Part shown: piece after piece, positions 37,232 to 51,300 of the stretch
Layout: each line of letters begins with the position of its first letter
Position numbering within the stretch: the first letter of the stretch is position 1
Assembly: GCF_965363235.1 (NCBI RefSeq)
Contig: NC_134844.1
Location: 21,186,646 to 21,250,645 of the forward strand
Origin: Mytilus galloprovincialis
Taxonomy: Eukaryota > Mollusca > Bivalvia > Mytilida > Mytilidae
DNA: 64,000 nucleotides
Direction: 5' to 3'
Translations under genes and position numbers: made by a program
Notes under the pieces: model-generated
What the model saw: only the letters and a program-made list of their open reading frames with translations
Databases searched by the model: none
Told to the model about the DNA's origin: nothing

Positions 37232-38574
37232 CGTGCATTTAATCACATTTCACATCTGTGTTCAGGTTTGAAAAATGAATTCTTAGATATCAAGTCCTGT
37301 CCATAATCTTAACAAATAATAGGCTTAATATATTTCAAAGGAAAAAAGTACAAATTGCCAACAATGCAATATCTTATTAAAGAAGACAATTTATAAAATT
37401 CCTACATCCATGATCCACTAAATAATCAACTCATTCAATAATATGTATATGTATACAATAAGATTGATAATACTGTAAATAAAAGGATTTCTTTTTTTAT
37501 AGCATATTAATTTCACTCTTCTTGGTAGGAAAATATTGTTATAAATAATTTACCTTTTTGAATTTGAACCCATATTAATTGATTGGTCTCTTCATAAAGA
37601 CAATTATACAAATACTCTGTTATAATGCTGATAATGAGATGGTGGTGTAAATTTTTCGTTTATTCTTTTAAAACAATCTCATGTGAACAAATAATTTCCT
37701 GAAATGGATACGAACTCAATTTTTCTTCAAAAGGATATGGGCTCACAATCTTATAAACTGAACAATTACCATTTGCCATGCATGTACATGTAAGCATGCA
37801 ATAAAGTTTCAATACAATTTATGTTTGCATTGAAAAATAATTTAAAAAGAGTTTTGTTGTTTTAAAATAGAAACATGTAATATAATCATGTTTAAGAGGC
37901 AATATGTGAATAAAAAGCTATGATTACTATAATACAATAGTTTCATAGTAAACAATGCTAAGGATCAATATAAACGAATACATAAATAACTGTGGGCTAT
38001 TCCATTATACATAAATAACTGTGGGCTATTCCACTATACATAAATAACTGTGGGCTATTCCACTATACATAAATAACTGTGGGCTATTCCACTGTACATA
38101 ACATATATCCAAAAGTTAGAAAAAAAGGGGTTAATGACACTTATCACTGACATATATTTCTGTTCATGACCTGTGCCATGCAGTTTTAACAATAATACTA
38201 TGTAACCTGTCTTCTTAGAAATATGCTTCATAATTTCTGGTGTATGGTAAAAGTCAACTGTCTCTTGTTGTGTCAGTGTCTTCTAGATTGTATTGATTAA
38301 CAAAAGGATTTTTCACACAATAAAGTTGAAATACTTAAAAACACAAAGGTACATTAGATTAAAGACCATGTTTACCATGTATGGTAATAATAAAATGTTT
38401 TAAAAAGGCAAGGTTTTGGTTATTGTTAAATGGAATAGCCTTTAGAGAGTAGATATATAAATATAAAAAATAAAGGAAGATATGTAACAAGTAACTAGAA
38501 AGACAAATGTATATTGATATACAGATAATAACCAAAGGAAAATATTTCTATTCTCAAAGTATCAACTTATTCTC
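37232..38574. other. Non-coding stretch downstream of FAR
   Basis: AT-rich. Apart from the 29-bp tandem at 37979 I see nothing recognisable. It may include the far 3' end of longer FAR transcripts. Confidence 0.4.
37979..38100. repeat. 29-bp tandem repeat, four units
   Basis: TACATAAATAACTGTGGGCT plus ATTCCACTA, four nearly identical head-to-tail copies (37979-38094), then a partial fifth. Confidence 0.95.
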
Positions 38575-38580
38575 TTTATT
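38575..38580 (-). promoter_or_regulatory. Polyadenylation signal of FAR
   Basis: TTTATT on plus, i.e. AATAAA on the gene strand. It is the first one after the stop and gives a 3' UTR of about 0.6 kb. Inferred. Confidence 0.4.
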
Positions 38581-39192
38581 TCAAGACTTTTCCCATTATT
38601 CATGATTTCCTTTTTTACAAAGTTATGCCCCTTGAACACCATTTTGATTGATTGACGCTTGTGTAACATTTAGTGAAAAATAATTCAAGCACATTGAGGA
38701 CAAAACAATATTTTGTTAAGACTAGAATTATTTGGAGCACAAAAGCAAATTAAAATGTCATATTGCTGTATTGACTTTAACATGCTCATCTTTAAAATAA
38801 TCAACTTCCATACTTTTTTCAATCATTCCTAAATAACAATTAGCTGTAAATGGTACTTTTTAAAGAATATTATGACCTTGGAATAAGCAGCAACATCTTA
38901 AGCTATAGGTCATTGTAGGTGAGGGGAATTTCTTTTTAAATAAATAACTGACATACATGTAAAAATAGGTCTTTCCTTATAATAAAAAATCAATGTTTGG
39001 TAAGAAAGAAAGACAGTTAATTAAAGTGTTGCCTTGACAATAACCATATCTCACAATTGTCATTCCCTAGTGGAGCTGGATTTGGACTAATACATAAATA
39101 ATTATTACAAATATTTGTTCCTGGACTTCTGCACTTCTGTTATCTGTATTTCAGCACTATAATCATACATGCTATATAATCTCAATATCGTG

Positions 39193-39355
39193 TTACCGTC
39201 GCACAGCACTCGTTAATCGAAAGAATTTAACAAATTTTGTAACAAGTCCAATTATAAACACCCACAGATTTCTAGCAATGTCACTTCGGGCTACCAGTAC
39301 CCTCCACAAGGCCACTATCACTACTGTATTGAAAATATATCTTAGGTTTCTCAAG
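39193..39355 (-). CDS. FAR1: FAR coding exon 12 (membrane tail and stop)
   Basis: Residues 466-519 and [23 protein letters not shown], then a second hydrophobic segment, ending with Arg-Arg. It fits the tail that places FAR1 in the peroxisomal membrane. The last exon continues as 3' UTR. Confidence 0.92.
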
Positions 39356-42300
39356 CTACAAAAGAAAAACACAATCGTTAAGCTTAGCTAGTGAATTGCT
39401 GTTATTATATGAATATAATAAGATACATCTTTTCTGAAAACCATTTAAAAATACTGTTGCAACTTTTTGCATGTAACTTTTAAAATATTTTGTCTCTTCA
39501 CAGCTCTAAAGGTAATGTGGTATGATTGCCAATAAGATGTCTATCGAACAAAGGGAGATAATATTTGAGTATAGGTTACTCTGAGCAATAACCATATCCA
39601 AAAGTAAGGTATGAAAATCACTATGATAACAAACAAGTTAATCTTTTATGAGTTTTATCAACTAATACTTTATGTAGCTCAAAATTTGAAAGTCTTAAAG
39701 AATGAAAAAGATGGAGAAATCTTAAATAAAGAAGTGTACAAATAACAATATGTAGAAAACAAAATTTCCTTGCAAAATCCATGTTATATCACTGAAACCA
39801 GATACTTTAATGTCCTGTTGGTATCTTCCGTCCCTTTTTGATCATTCAATGTTTGAAAATCAAGTACATCTACAATCTTTACCTATAGTTCATACCCAAT
39901 AAAACACTCTCTGAGTCAACAAGTCTTTTGACTACTCTTTTAATTGCCAACAGCCTAACAGAGAGCTAGCAGGTATCAGTTTTAAAGTCTTTGTTGTGAC
40001 CCAGATGAGACTCAAACAAAACTACTACCATAATTGCTTCCTGCTCAGATTAATAAAGTGAAACCCATTGTTACGGAACCACACAGGGGGAGACAATTCT
40101 TCAAGAATTACCAAGTACTAAAATGGTTATATGAATATCAAATTACTGATTTTTTGTTTCATTAATAGATATTATAGCCAGTCTCTGTACTATTGGCTTT
40201 ATATATCCTGACGGTCAGTATTAATTGGTGTTTATAGCCAATCTCTGTACTATTGGCTATATATATATCCTGACGGTCAGTATTAATTGGTTGGTGTTTA
40301 TAGCCAGTCTCTGTACTATTGGCTACATATATATCCTGACGGTCAGTATTAATTGGTTGGTGTTTATAGCCAGTCTCTGTACTATTGACTATATATATAT
40401 CCTGACGGTCAGTATTAATTGGTGTTTATAGCCAGTCTCTGTACTATTGGCTATATATATCCTGACCGTCAGTATTAATTGGTGTTTATAGCCAGTCTCT
40501 GTACTATTGGCTATATATATCCTGACGGTCAGTATTGATTGGTTGGTGTTGATAGCCAGTCTCTGTACTATTGGCTATATATATCCTGATGGTCAGTATT
40601 AATTGGTGTTTATAGCCAGTCTCTGCAATATTGGCTATATCCTAGTGGTCAGTATTAATTGGTGAAAGATGCAAGCGTGCCAGGAGACAACCATGACCAT
40701 CAGCAGGAAAACTGACAATTAAAATTGCACTTGAAAGCACCTGTCATGTGCATGATTAAAAACTCACAACAGTGTTGACAAGCTAGTGATACAGTAGTTG
40801 AAACTACTTAAACCACTTGGCCACCAAGGCCTCTGATGTATATTTCAGTATATTCTGACATATTACAATGTATTAAGCATTAAATTATAAAGACAGGGTT
40901 AACAGTTCTACAATTTGTTGTTTTAGACTGAACTATATTTTTATATGATCTTCATTGTTTTTCTTTAGTGCACATGTACTTACTTTCTGAGATGAGCTTT
41001 AGCTGCTGGTAATCCTGACAGATCCTCGTTCAATAAATATTTCTTTGCTCCTAAACAATAAGCCTCTAAATAGGTCGGCCAATGTAGACCTCGTGGATCA
41101 AAATAAAATAACTGAAAACACAATTTATATTATATATAGTATATTTTATTATGTCACATTTTCTGTTCAGATAGGTATGTGAACAAAATAAGCACTTTAA
41201 AACATACAACAATAAAATAAATGTAATGTTTGTGTGTTACATATGTATTTCCATATAAAAATACTCTTTCAGTCATATATTTTGTTGAATCTTGGTTTAT
41301 TCTATGGCCGAAATGGTAAAAGATATTTCAAAATGAACCTTTTTACTGCATCTGAGAAAAAATTCACTTTTCATTAGACATGTTAGATAAGAGAGATCTG
41401 CATGATTCTGTATAAAGCAGGGGTGTGGAAATGCTATGCCCGACTCGCCCGACTCGTACATTTGAACAACCGGACAAGTATTTATTTTTGTCTGGGTTGC
41501 CCGTGGACGAGTAAAAAATTATGAGACAAAGTTCAAAGCCAACAAAAATATAAAATAAATTTAAAATGTGTAAAGATGTTTAATTTATGTAAAAGAAACC
41601 AATGGTCAGCGAGTAAAAAATTCAATGTTCATGACGATGAATATTACATAATACCGGATATAGATCGGACAAGCAAGACAAAAAGAGTAATGAGTCGAGT
41701 AAAAAAAAACTTAAAAACACAAATGAAGGATAAGGAGTATTAAAAAAAATACGGAAGCGAGAATTTCAGACATCGTGACTATCAGATTTCACCTGGCTAT
41801 CTAGGATGGAAATTCGGAAAACAAAATTATGTTTTTGTCTTTATATTTATAGATCAAAGGTCAATATTATTTGTTGTCAGAGTGGTAAATAGAAGGGATG
41901 CTTTAATTGCCCATTAAGACAATTATATAAAAAAAACAAAGTGTGTCAGTTGAAAGAAACACCAAAAAAATCAATAGTTAATCCATTATTTAATTTTCAT
42001 TTCTTCACTCACTGTCCTCTAAATTACTTAGTATATCATTATATGTATCTACTGGCTACAATTTTTATTCAAAAACTGCTGCAAAAATGACCTTTACATG
42101 TTATTTTATTGGTTGGTTTGCTGTAAGGTTTCTGTCCCATAGACGTTAACCTACTTTCCTATTTTTTTTTTACATTTAAACACATGGATTTCATTTGTTT
42201 GTGATGCAAAACAGTGCTAAGAATTATGTATTAGCTAACAATGAAATACTTCAATATTTATTGGAACCATCGGGGCAAGTAACTTTTTTTCCGGACAAGT

Positions 42301-45300
42301 GAAATTTACAGTAGTACTTGCCCAGGGACAAGTGCCCACAGCAAATATTTCCACACCCCTGTAAAGGGTCTTATAGGCATGATATTGTTTCAGATTAAAC
42401 ATCCAAAATGTCATTTTGGTATGACAACATGTTACGGTTCATCAATAATTGGAAACAAAATCAAAAATTAAATTTTAGAATATTTGTCCAAATTTATGTA
42501 TAAAACAGACCAGTTCCAGGTTTAAGAAACATCTCATGGTCACCAAAAAGTCCCCTCTTTCAAGCATAAACTTGCTAGTTATGACTTCTGTGGGACATGA
42601 GGAATATTAATTGGGTTCATGAAAAATTTGATTTTTTTTTTATGTTCCCTTATATGCCTTTATACATCCTTTTAAGTCATGATGTTTATGATCCCTTTTA
42701 AACCTTAGTCTGATACATACCCTTCTATCCTCTGGTGATAGTTTACTTTTTAACATGTCTAAGTTGTTGTACGTCCATTCCCATGAGTGTGTAGTGAAGA
42801 ATGTTAGTGTTCCCATAGCTCTGTGTAACTTATTGTAGATCTTTACCATTCTACAAAGGTACCAGTATGTATAATTAATTCATTCATAAATGTATAATTG
42901 TCAGTTAGCTATCATCAATACCATTTCAAGTTTCTTGGCATATTAGTTTAAGGCTTTGAAATGTAAAAACTGTATGAACTAATCATCAGATCTTCCATTT
43001 AAAATGAATGTATGAACAACCAGGAATACAGTGGAAGCCTTACCAAACAAGATGTACTTCAATTATCTTTTTGAATTAAGGCTATTGCACATATCAAATA
43101 AACTGCAAATTGATAAAATAATAATTTGAGATGAGCAATCATGCATGTGGAAGTATCTGATATGGACAGAGGGACTGAAGAAAATATTAGATTACCAACT
43201 TCTAGAAATGAATCACTACTGACCCATATCATTTACAGTTTGTTTGATGGAAGACTAAATTCAAATGCTTGTAAACTGAAAACAACTATATGTTTTTTGC
43301 AATTTCAAATAATTTCAAATAATTTTTTTTCACACAATTTTAAGTTTGAAGAGTTGTTGTAATCATGTGACCTCAAGTTAATCTTACCTTGGTCGTTTTC
43401 CAAGCATACAGTAACCTAAATCAGCAAAGTAAGCAGGGATCATATGACTGACAAATATATAATAATCTAGTAGAAACCTGAAATATAATAAAGATATTGA
43501 TTTATTGATATAGCAGTGAGTCTGCCCAGCAAGCAAAATCATTTAAAGATATTGTACTTTTAAAACGCAAAATGTTATTACTTTTTATTGTTTCCTGTGA
43601 TATGGGACCAATCAAATTATGTATTTTATCCATTCATCCTAATCTTGTCCTTAATAATGTTAATAATTTTACTATAAAACTGATATGGAACATCATTTCA
43701 CTATAAATATTCAAATGATATCTTTCTAATATAGACAAATAACAAAACAAACAATTACTGACAAGTCAAGCATTAGTTTTAATGTTTGAATTTTTGATAT
43801 TCACTGATTTTGGTGGTTTAACTTTTCGTATCCAAAGTAACATAATCAATTTGATAAAAAACAAATTTTCTAGAAAATAAAGAACCACTAACAAAGGATA
43901 TAAATGGTGTTTTATATGATAGAGATGAACTGGAATCTACTGATTTTACAATTTAATTATCATAAAGATACGTCAACTTCACTTAAATAACTTTTACATT
44001 AACTTGGAATATCAAAATATGAAAGAAATCTGTTAACAGAACTTTATATTGAAGAATTGTGACTTCTAAAGAGAATTTGTATTCTGCTCACTTAAATATA
44101 AGACTTTGTATGTTTTGCCTGACATAGGAATACATACCCAGATTTAGCTATTGGTGCCTTTGGTCTTCTGAAACAGGAATCTAATGGAACTTTCTTCCAA
44201 AAATTCATAACTACATTCTCTAGAAAAAAATAAGTTTAAAATGTATAATTAACTTTAAAAATAAAGTCAAAACCACAGAATTCTGAATTACTATTAATTC
44301 CATCTAATGACACATAATCACACTTTCTAAGATGAACTTGTACAACAAGGTCCATGGACAAATTTACTTATTAGCTATTCTTAATTGGATGCACAAATGC
44401 ATAGACAATGACACAGGAGGCAAAGAATAAATCAATTTTGTTTACATGAATTAAGTGCTATCATTTGTGGTGATTTTTTTGTAGTTTGTATTTGCATCCA
44501 TTTTGTATACTGCATTTTGTCTCTTTTTTAGTGTGTGGAAAACTCCAGAAGTGTGATATCTTTCAAATTAATTTACAGTGTAAAGGTCAGCTTTTGAAGC
44601 TTATATTCATGTTGTTCAAATGTCAATATTAATTTTTCCAAATCATTTTAATACTAGGTACCTACCTATTTCTCCCCATGTGAATGGATTTACAGATCCT
44701 GAGGTACTGTGGAATATTGGTACTGTACTTGGCTTGTATACTGCTGTGTACCATGCCATAGTGATCATCATGTTGACTGGTATATCTACTGGAATAATGT
44801 CGGCTACACCCATAGCATCACAATTCATGTATCTTAAAATTCCTTTACCAGCCTAAAAAAAAAGCAGATAAACTTCAAATATTGTGCACACTAAAAATTG
44901 AAAAAAATATTATGAAAACAACTTTCTTGCACTATCATAACATTACTTACAAATATTTTCATAATAACTATTTGGAATGTAGGAAAAAGTTAAAACTTGT
45001 TGCTCTGTAATTTAAAAAAAAACAGTGTTCAAATGTCTTTTTTCTCTGTAAATATTCATTGCCCCAAAAATCAAACTAGAAATGTATATGAGATGTTAAT
45101 TACAATGCAATTTTTCATATTGTTTTTAATTTTCAGGGGACATAACTCCTGAAAAATAGTTGATCACCACTTTTTTCTATCTTGTACAAGAAATTGCTGA
45201 TATAAATAAACCAAAGGTATCAATTTCATTAAAGTCATGACAGTGACACCTGAGTATTCCTACATTGTGCTTTTTTCATTTTTCTGGTCCCATTATATGC

Positions 45301-48300
45301 CTGTCCTTGCTGAAAACCCTGAGTATTCGGACATCCTGCTTAATCTGACATTTTTTCCTGGTCCCCCAGGGTGTGGTAAACACAGGTTACACTGTATTGG
45401 TATTAATTGGTTCTTTTTTATTAAACATTGGTTTTTCTTAAATCTTTTTATTTCAAAGCTTATAATAAACTTACTGCCACATAAAGTCCACTTGGTCCGT
45501 TAAAGTTATCTATCCAACCCTGAAAATATATAAACAACATTAAATTAAATAATCCAATTTCCAGTAGGAAAGTAACAGTACCATTGAAAATTTCAATATT
45601 ATGTTACAGATGACACAATCAGCATTGCATTCAACACCTTATTTGAATATTTAAAAAAAATATCAGATGAAATATTGTTACATTTGATTTTAGTTTCGGA
45701 AAAAAAATGTTAAATGGTTAATATAGTTTATAATATATATATAATATATAAAGTAAAGTAATTTTCTATATATTTCATTTCTAAGTTGTTTTATTTCTTT
45801 CTTTAATTGTATGTGATTGTATATGTAATTTACCTCTTGTTTCACATGTCAATGTGACGGAGTGTTTTTAAAATAAAGCATATTGTATATTGTATTGTTT
45901 ACTGTTTATTTTGAAACCCATGAGAAAACGTGACATATTTATCACTGAGATCATTTAGACTATCCTCTCAACTTTTCCTGGCAATTTTTCATAAAATCAT
46001 TTACAAAAAATTACATTATCTCACAGAGTTACATTAATTTTGGAAATACTGATTAAGGAATTTTCAAATATGGTTTTTTGAGTCTTAATTTTACACTCTA
46101 CTCTTTTCATAAAATATTCAAATATTGATGAAGGTGTAAAAATAATTCTACTATTCACTGGCCAAGTTTTTGCTGAGTACAACCAACTTAACATATGACC
46201 CTACATTTCAAATACATCTGCTTTGTGAACTGGACAAATTACTTACAGGAAATGGCTCCTTCCATGAAGCACCAACGATTGAAGGACGTAAGATTGCTAG
46301 AGGTAGATTTGACCCTTCCTTTATCAACAAATGTTCCGCAAGCTGTTTTGTGAAGGTATATGTATTGGGTTTGTCACCAATCAATTTTGAAGTAATTTGA
46401 TCAAGCATCTCATCATCCAGCCAGCTATCAATAGAAAAAAAGATATTTAAATATGATTTTTTTTTAATTAATAATTATTGTTTATTGCAAATAGACCACC
46501 TGTGCATCAATTATAGAAATTTTACTTCTAATTAACCTCTGATTGCTTGTCCTGAATTCAATTGGCTATACTTCAACATTTGTATTAGATTTTGAACATT
46601 TCACAAATTCACAATGAAATTTGACCTTGAGTATCACTGGAGACATTAAGTGTCGAAATGTGCATCTTGTGCATTAATGTTAAAAGTGTGAGTGTAATAA
46701 ACTTACTCTAAAGCATCTATGAGTTTCTGTGGTTCAACACTAGGTTGGTAAACCATTTCTTCTATGAATGGTCGATCACAATTAGCATATGCTGTTGATA
46801 CATGAACAAACACCTGAAAAACAATTGATAAATTTAAGTAACAGTCACAAAAATGATGTACAAAACAGTCATAAGAACTTAAGCTTGATTTACTATAACC
46901 ATTCCACATAAACAATCATGGTAATAAAAAACAATGTTATTGACCCTATTATTGTCCAATGCAGACATCTTTTACATTTGGGTATTTCAAATCTAATCTT
47001 TTATGGTAATATTCTTCACAAAGCACAAAAATGTTGGCATTCATTTCAAAAGCTAAGAAAAAACTTTAAAAAGACTTAGTAATAAGGGATATATTTCCTA
47101 TACTGTTGTCAGGTCATAAGATGGCATATGTTGGCTTTAATATTGATTCACTTATCATGCTTATAGGATCTTTGCATTGGAAATACACCTATTTATTCTA
47201 AAACCAGTTGTTGGCATGATACAAGTTATGTTCTTTTCATATATTGTATGATGGTATGATACTAAACCTCTAACGGGAGGGATTGTACTTGATTTTCATA
47301 TGAGGCAGACATAATTTTTTAATCAGTTTAATTGAGGTCTGAAGCTGGCATGTCAGTATTTGTTGATAATATTTTGTTAATTTATGTACCATTGTCATTT
47401 TGTTTATTTACTTTTGTTACCTATTCTGACATCGGACTCAGACTTAAATTGAGTTTTACTTTCCATATTGTTGTGTGTATGTTTTTTCTACATTGGTGTA
47501 AGAGAGGGTTGAGATTTCACAAAACATGTTTAACTCCACTGTATTTTTACACTTGTCTCAAGTCAGGAGCATCTGGCCTTTGTTAGTCTTGAATGTTTAT
47601 ATTTTTAGTTCATTCATATATTTCAGAGTTTAGTATGACTTCCATTATCACTGAACTAGTACACATTTTTGTTTAGGGGCCAGCTGAATCACGCCTCCAG
47701 TTGCTGGATTTTCTCACTATGTTGAAGATCCATTTGTGTCCTTTGACTGTTTTCTGCTCTTTGGTCCAGTTATTGTCTCTTTGACACATTCCCCATTTCC
47801 AATCTTAATTTTATAAATTATTAAACATACAGCCTTGACTTGTAAAATAACATTTTAAGGTAACGGTTTGAAATAATACTTACTTCTAGTTTCTTAAAGT
47901 TATTACACAGTTGAATCATTTTTCTTACTCCTAAAACATTCATTTCCATGGCAACTCTGAAACAGGATATAATCTATTATCATCAGTATCAACAAAACAG
48001 ACGGAAACCAGACTCACTTTGAAACCTGGGTAAAAATTTCATACTTGCTACTTACAATAACACTAAAGTAAAAGCCCTGTATTGGTCAAATTTATCAGAG
48101 ACTGTCAAACATATTTCATGTTCCTTTTCTTTTATGTTATAGTTTTGAGAAAATTTGTTAAAAGTAATGGCAAAGTGATAGCATTGTTTAAAAATAAAGT
48201 ATTATGGTCATAATGGTGCAACAGTTGTAAATAATGCTTAAAGAAACTGAAAAAATCTACATTTCATGATTGAATATGTATTGGAGATACAATGGATCAG

Positions 48301-51300
48301 TGTTAGTCTGTTAAAAAAATACCTCAAGCCCCCTTATCCATTGTGTCTCTCAATTAAATCATTGTACAACTTTTCCAAAATCCATATGTATTTATATTAA
48401 TTATACCATATTGTAAGTAATTTCTGAATATATAAACACTCTATTCTCTTGAATATTACAGGAACATAAATATTTATTATTAGAAGTATACAATTGTGTG
48501 GATGATTTTAATCTAGACAGAAATGAATAATGATTTGAATGAAATTACAATGTAAAGACATTAAAGACATGATTAAGAAATTTGACCATTTATAAATGAC
48601 AAAAAAAGTTAATTAGAACAAATTCTCCAGTAAAAATGTAATATTACTGATAGAAAAAATATTTGAAGGTGTTTAATTATTAATTTACACTTATTTCATT
48701 TATAAACATGTAAAAATATAAAATGTTCTTAATTTCTTTTAAATTATATGAACCAGATGATAATTATCAAAAAATCGTGATACATTCTTGTTGCAAAAAT
48801 ATCAGTGATAACAGAAACAAAAAGTAACAAGAGGCTCTAAAGAGCCTGTGTCGCTCACCTTGGTCTATGTGAATATTAAACAAAGGACGCAGATGGATTC
48901 ATGACAAAATTGTGTTTTGGTGATGGTGATGTGTTTATACATCTTACTTTACTGAACATTCTTGCTGCTTACAAATATCTCTATCTATAATGAGCTTCGT
49001 CCAGTAGTTTCAGTGGAAAATGTTAGTAAAAATTTACAAATTTTATGAAAATTGTTAAAAATTGACTATAAAGGACAATTACTCCTTAGTGGGTCAATTG
49101 ACCATTTTGGTCATGTTGACTTATTTTTAGGTCTTACTTTGCTGTACATTATTGCTGTTTACAGTTTGTCTCTTTCTATAATAATATTCAAGATAATAAC
49201 AAAAAACAGCAAAATTTCCTTAAAATTACCAATTCAGGGGCAGCAACCTAACAGCGGGTTGTCCTATCCATCTGAAAATTTCAGGTCAGACCGATCTTGA
49301 CCTGATAAACAAATTAACTCCGTCAGATTTGCTCTAAATGCTTTGGTTTTTGAGTTATAAGCCAAAAACTGCATTTTACTCCTATGTTCTATTTTTAGCG
49401 GTGGTGGCCATTTTGGTTGGATGGTCGGGTCACTGAACACATTTTTTAAACTAGATACCCCAAAGATGTTTGTGGCCAAGTTTGGATTAATTTGGCCCAG
49501 TAGTTTCAGAGGAGAGGAATCTTGTAAAAGATTACTAAGATTTACGAAAAATTGTTAAAAATTGACTATAAAGGGCAATAACTCCTAAAGGGTCAAATGA
49601 CCATTTCGGTCATGTTGACTTATTTGTAAATCTTACTTTGCTGAACATTATTGCTGTTTACAGTTTATCTCTATCCATAATAATATTCAAGATAATAACC
49701 AAAAACAGCAAAATTCCTTAAAATTTCCAATTCAGGGGCAGCAACCCAACAACGGGTTGTCCGATTCATCTGAAAATTTCAGGGCTGATAGATCTTCAGC
49801 TGATAAACAATTACACCCATGTCAGATTTGCTCTAAATGTTTTGGTTTCAGAGATATAAGCCAAAATCTACACTTTACCCCTATGTTGTATTTTTAGCCT
49901 TGGTTGTTTTGCCGTGTTACCGGACACATTTTTTAAACTACATACCCTAATGAAAGATTGTGGCCAAGTTTGGTTAAGTTTGAAACAGTAGTTTCAGAGG
50001 AGAAGATTTTTGTAAAAATTAGCAGATGACGCCAAACAACGACGACGGCAAAAGTGATGAGAAAAGTCTTAAAAGTAAAAACAATGAATTTAACTACAGA
50101 CGTTAATTCTTTAAAACATAATTTACTTCAAGGAAAGAGTACAAACCCCAGTCATTGCAAAACCTAAAGTTATGTTTTTAAGTAATTAAGACAATTCAAA
50201 TGGGTTAAATTCTTTTTTTTCATAGAACCAACTTTTACAAGTGGTAGATTCCAAAGAACACAGCTGTTATGGGTTAATTGAAATTCCATCTTTAGAAAAG
50301 TCATGTGTAGTAACTGAGAACAGTAATCTGATTTTTATAGTTCCTGAATTTTTCATGTAATGTTTTTTATCTAGATCAATGAAAATTAATATCTCAATAT
50401 ATATTTTCAAATGAACAAATAGAGAGCAAGCTACTTTAAAGACAACAGATATCAAAAACTTCTGTTACATTTGAAAATCACAGTAATAAAGAAATAAATG
50501 TCATTGAATAAAAGTGGAAGAAAAAATCCTGAATCCTATCTATGATTACTATATACATCTATAAAAGAGCGACTAAATCCACAAATAGCAAGATCACTCT
50601 GCAAGATAATTCAATGATTAGTAGAAATGATCTAAATAAAATAATGTGTTATTTTCTAACATGTTAGTTAAATGAAGCAGAGCAAAAAAAAAAAATCTGT
50701 CACCCAAAATTTAAAAAAAAATTTTACAATAAAAAAAAAAATGTTTCTTAACCATGTTAACATCAGTAGATATGCAAATACAATCTATCAGATCGTCATC
50801 ATAGTATTATGTTTGTCAAATCTAAATATTTGTTTTCTATTTACATTTTCCCATTGACAAAAATCATGTCATCAATTAACAAATTAACATGTTCCAATAA
50901 ATCATACATGTAGGTTACATGATTATTATAATGAATGACAGAAATATTTGCGTGCAGGCATTTAAAACATGTTGCAATCTAATAATAACTAAATAATAAA
51001 CATCAATAATCATCAATCAACATGAACTAAATAAAGGTCTTTAGACAAACCTTCTATAGACCTAAGGTCTTTAGACAAACCTTCTATAGACCTAAGGTCT
51101 TTAGACAAACCTTCTATAGACCTAACATCAATTTTGATTGAACATGACGTCGCTTACTGACTTATTAGGGATAAAATTTAACAAGAGCGCAGAAGCCCTT
51201 ATCTTGTGGATTCATTTTTTTTCGTGGGTACCAATTGCAATTTTTGTGGATTGAGGAAAACTAACATTTTCTTGGATAACTGAGTTCATGGTTTTGCCAA

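Noticed and set aside
44620..44856. 78-codon plus ORF opposite FAR exon 7
   Set aside because: Mirror of a conserved coding exon on the other strand.
47332..47586. 84-codon plus ORF in FAR intron 3
   Set aside because: Part of an interspersed repeat with a related inverse copy at 18073.
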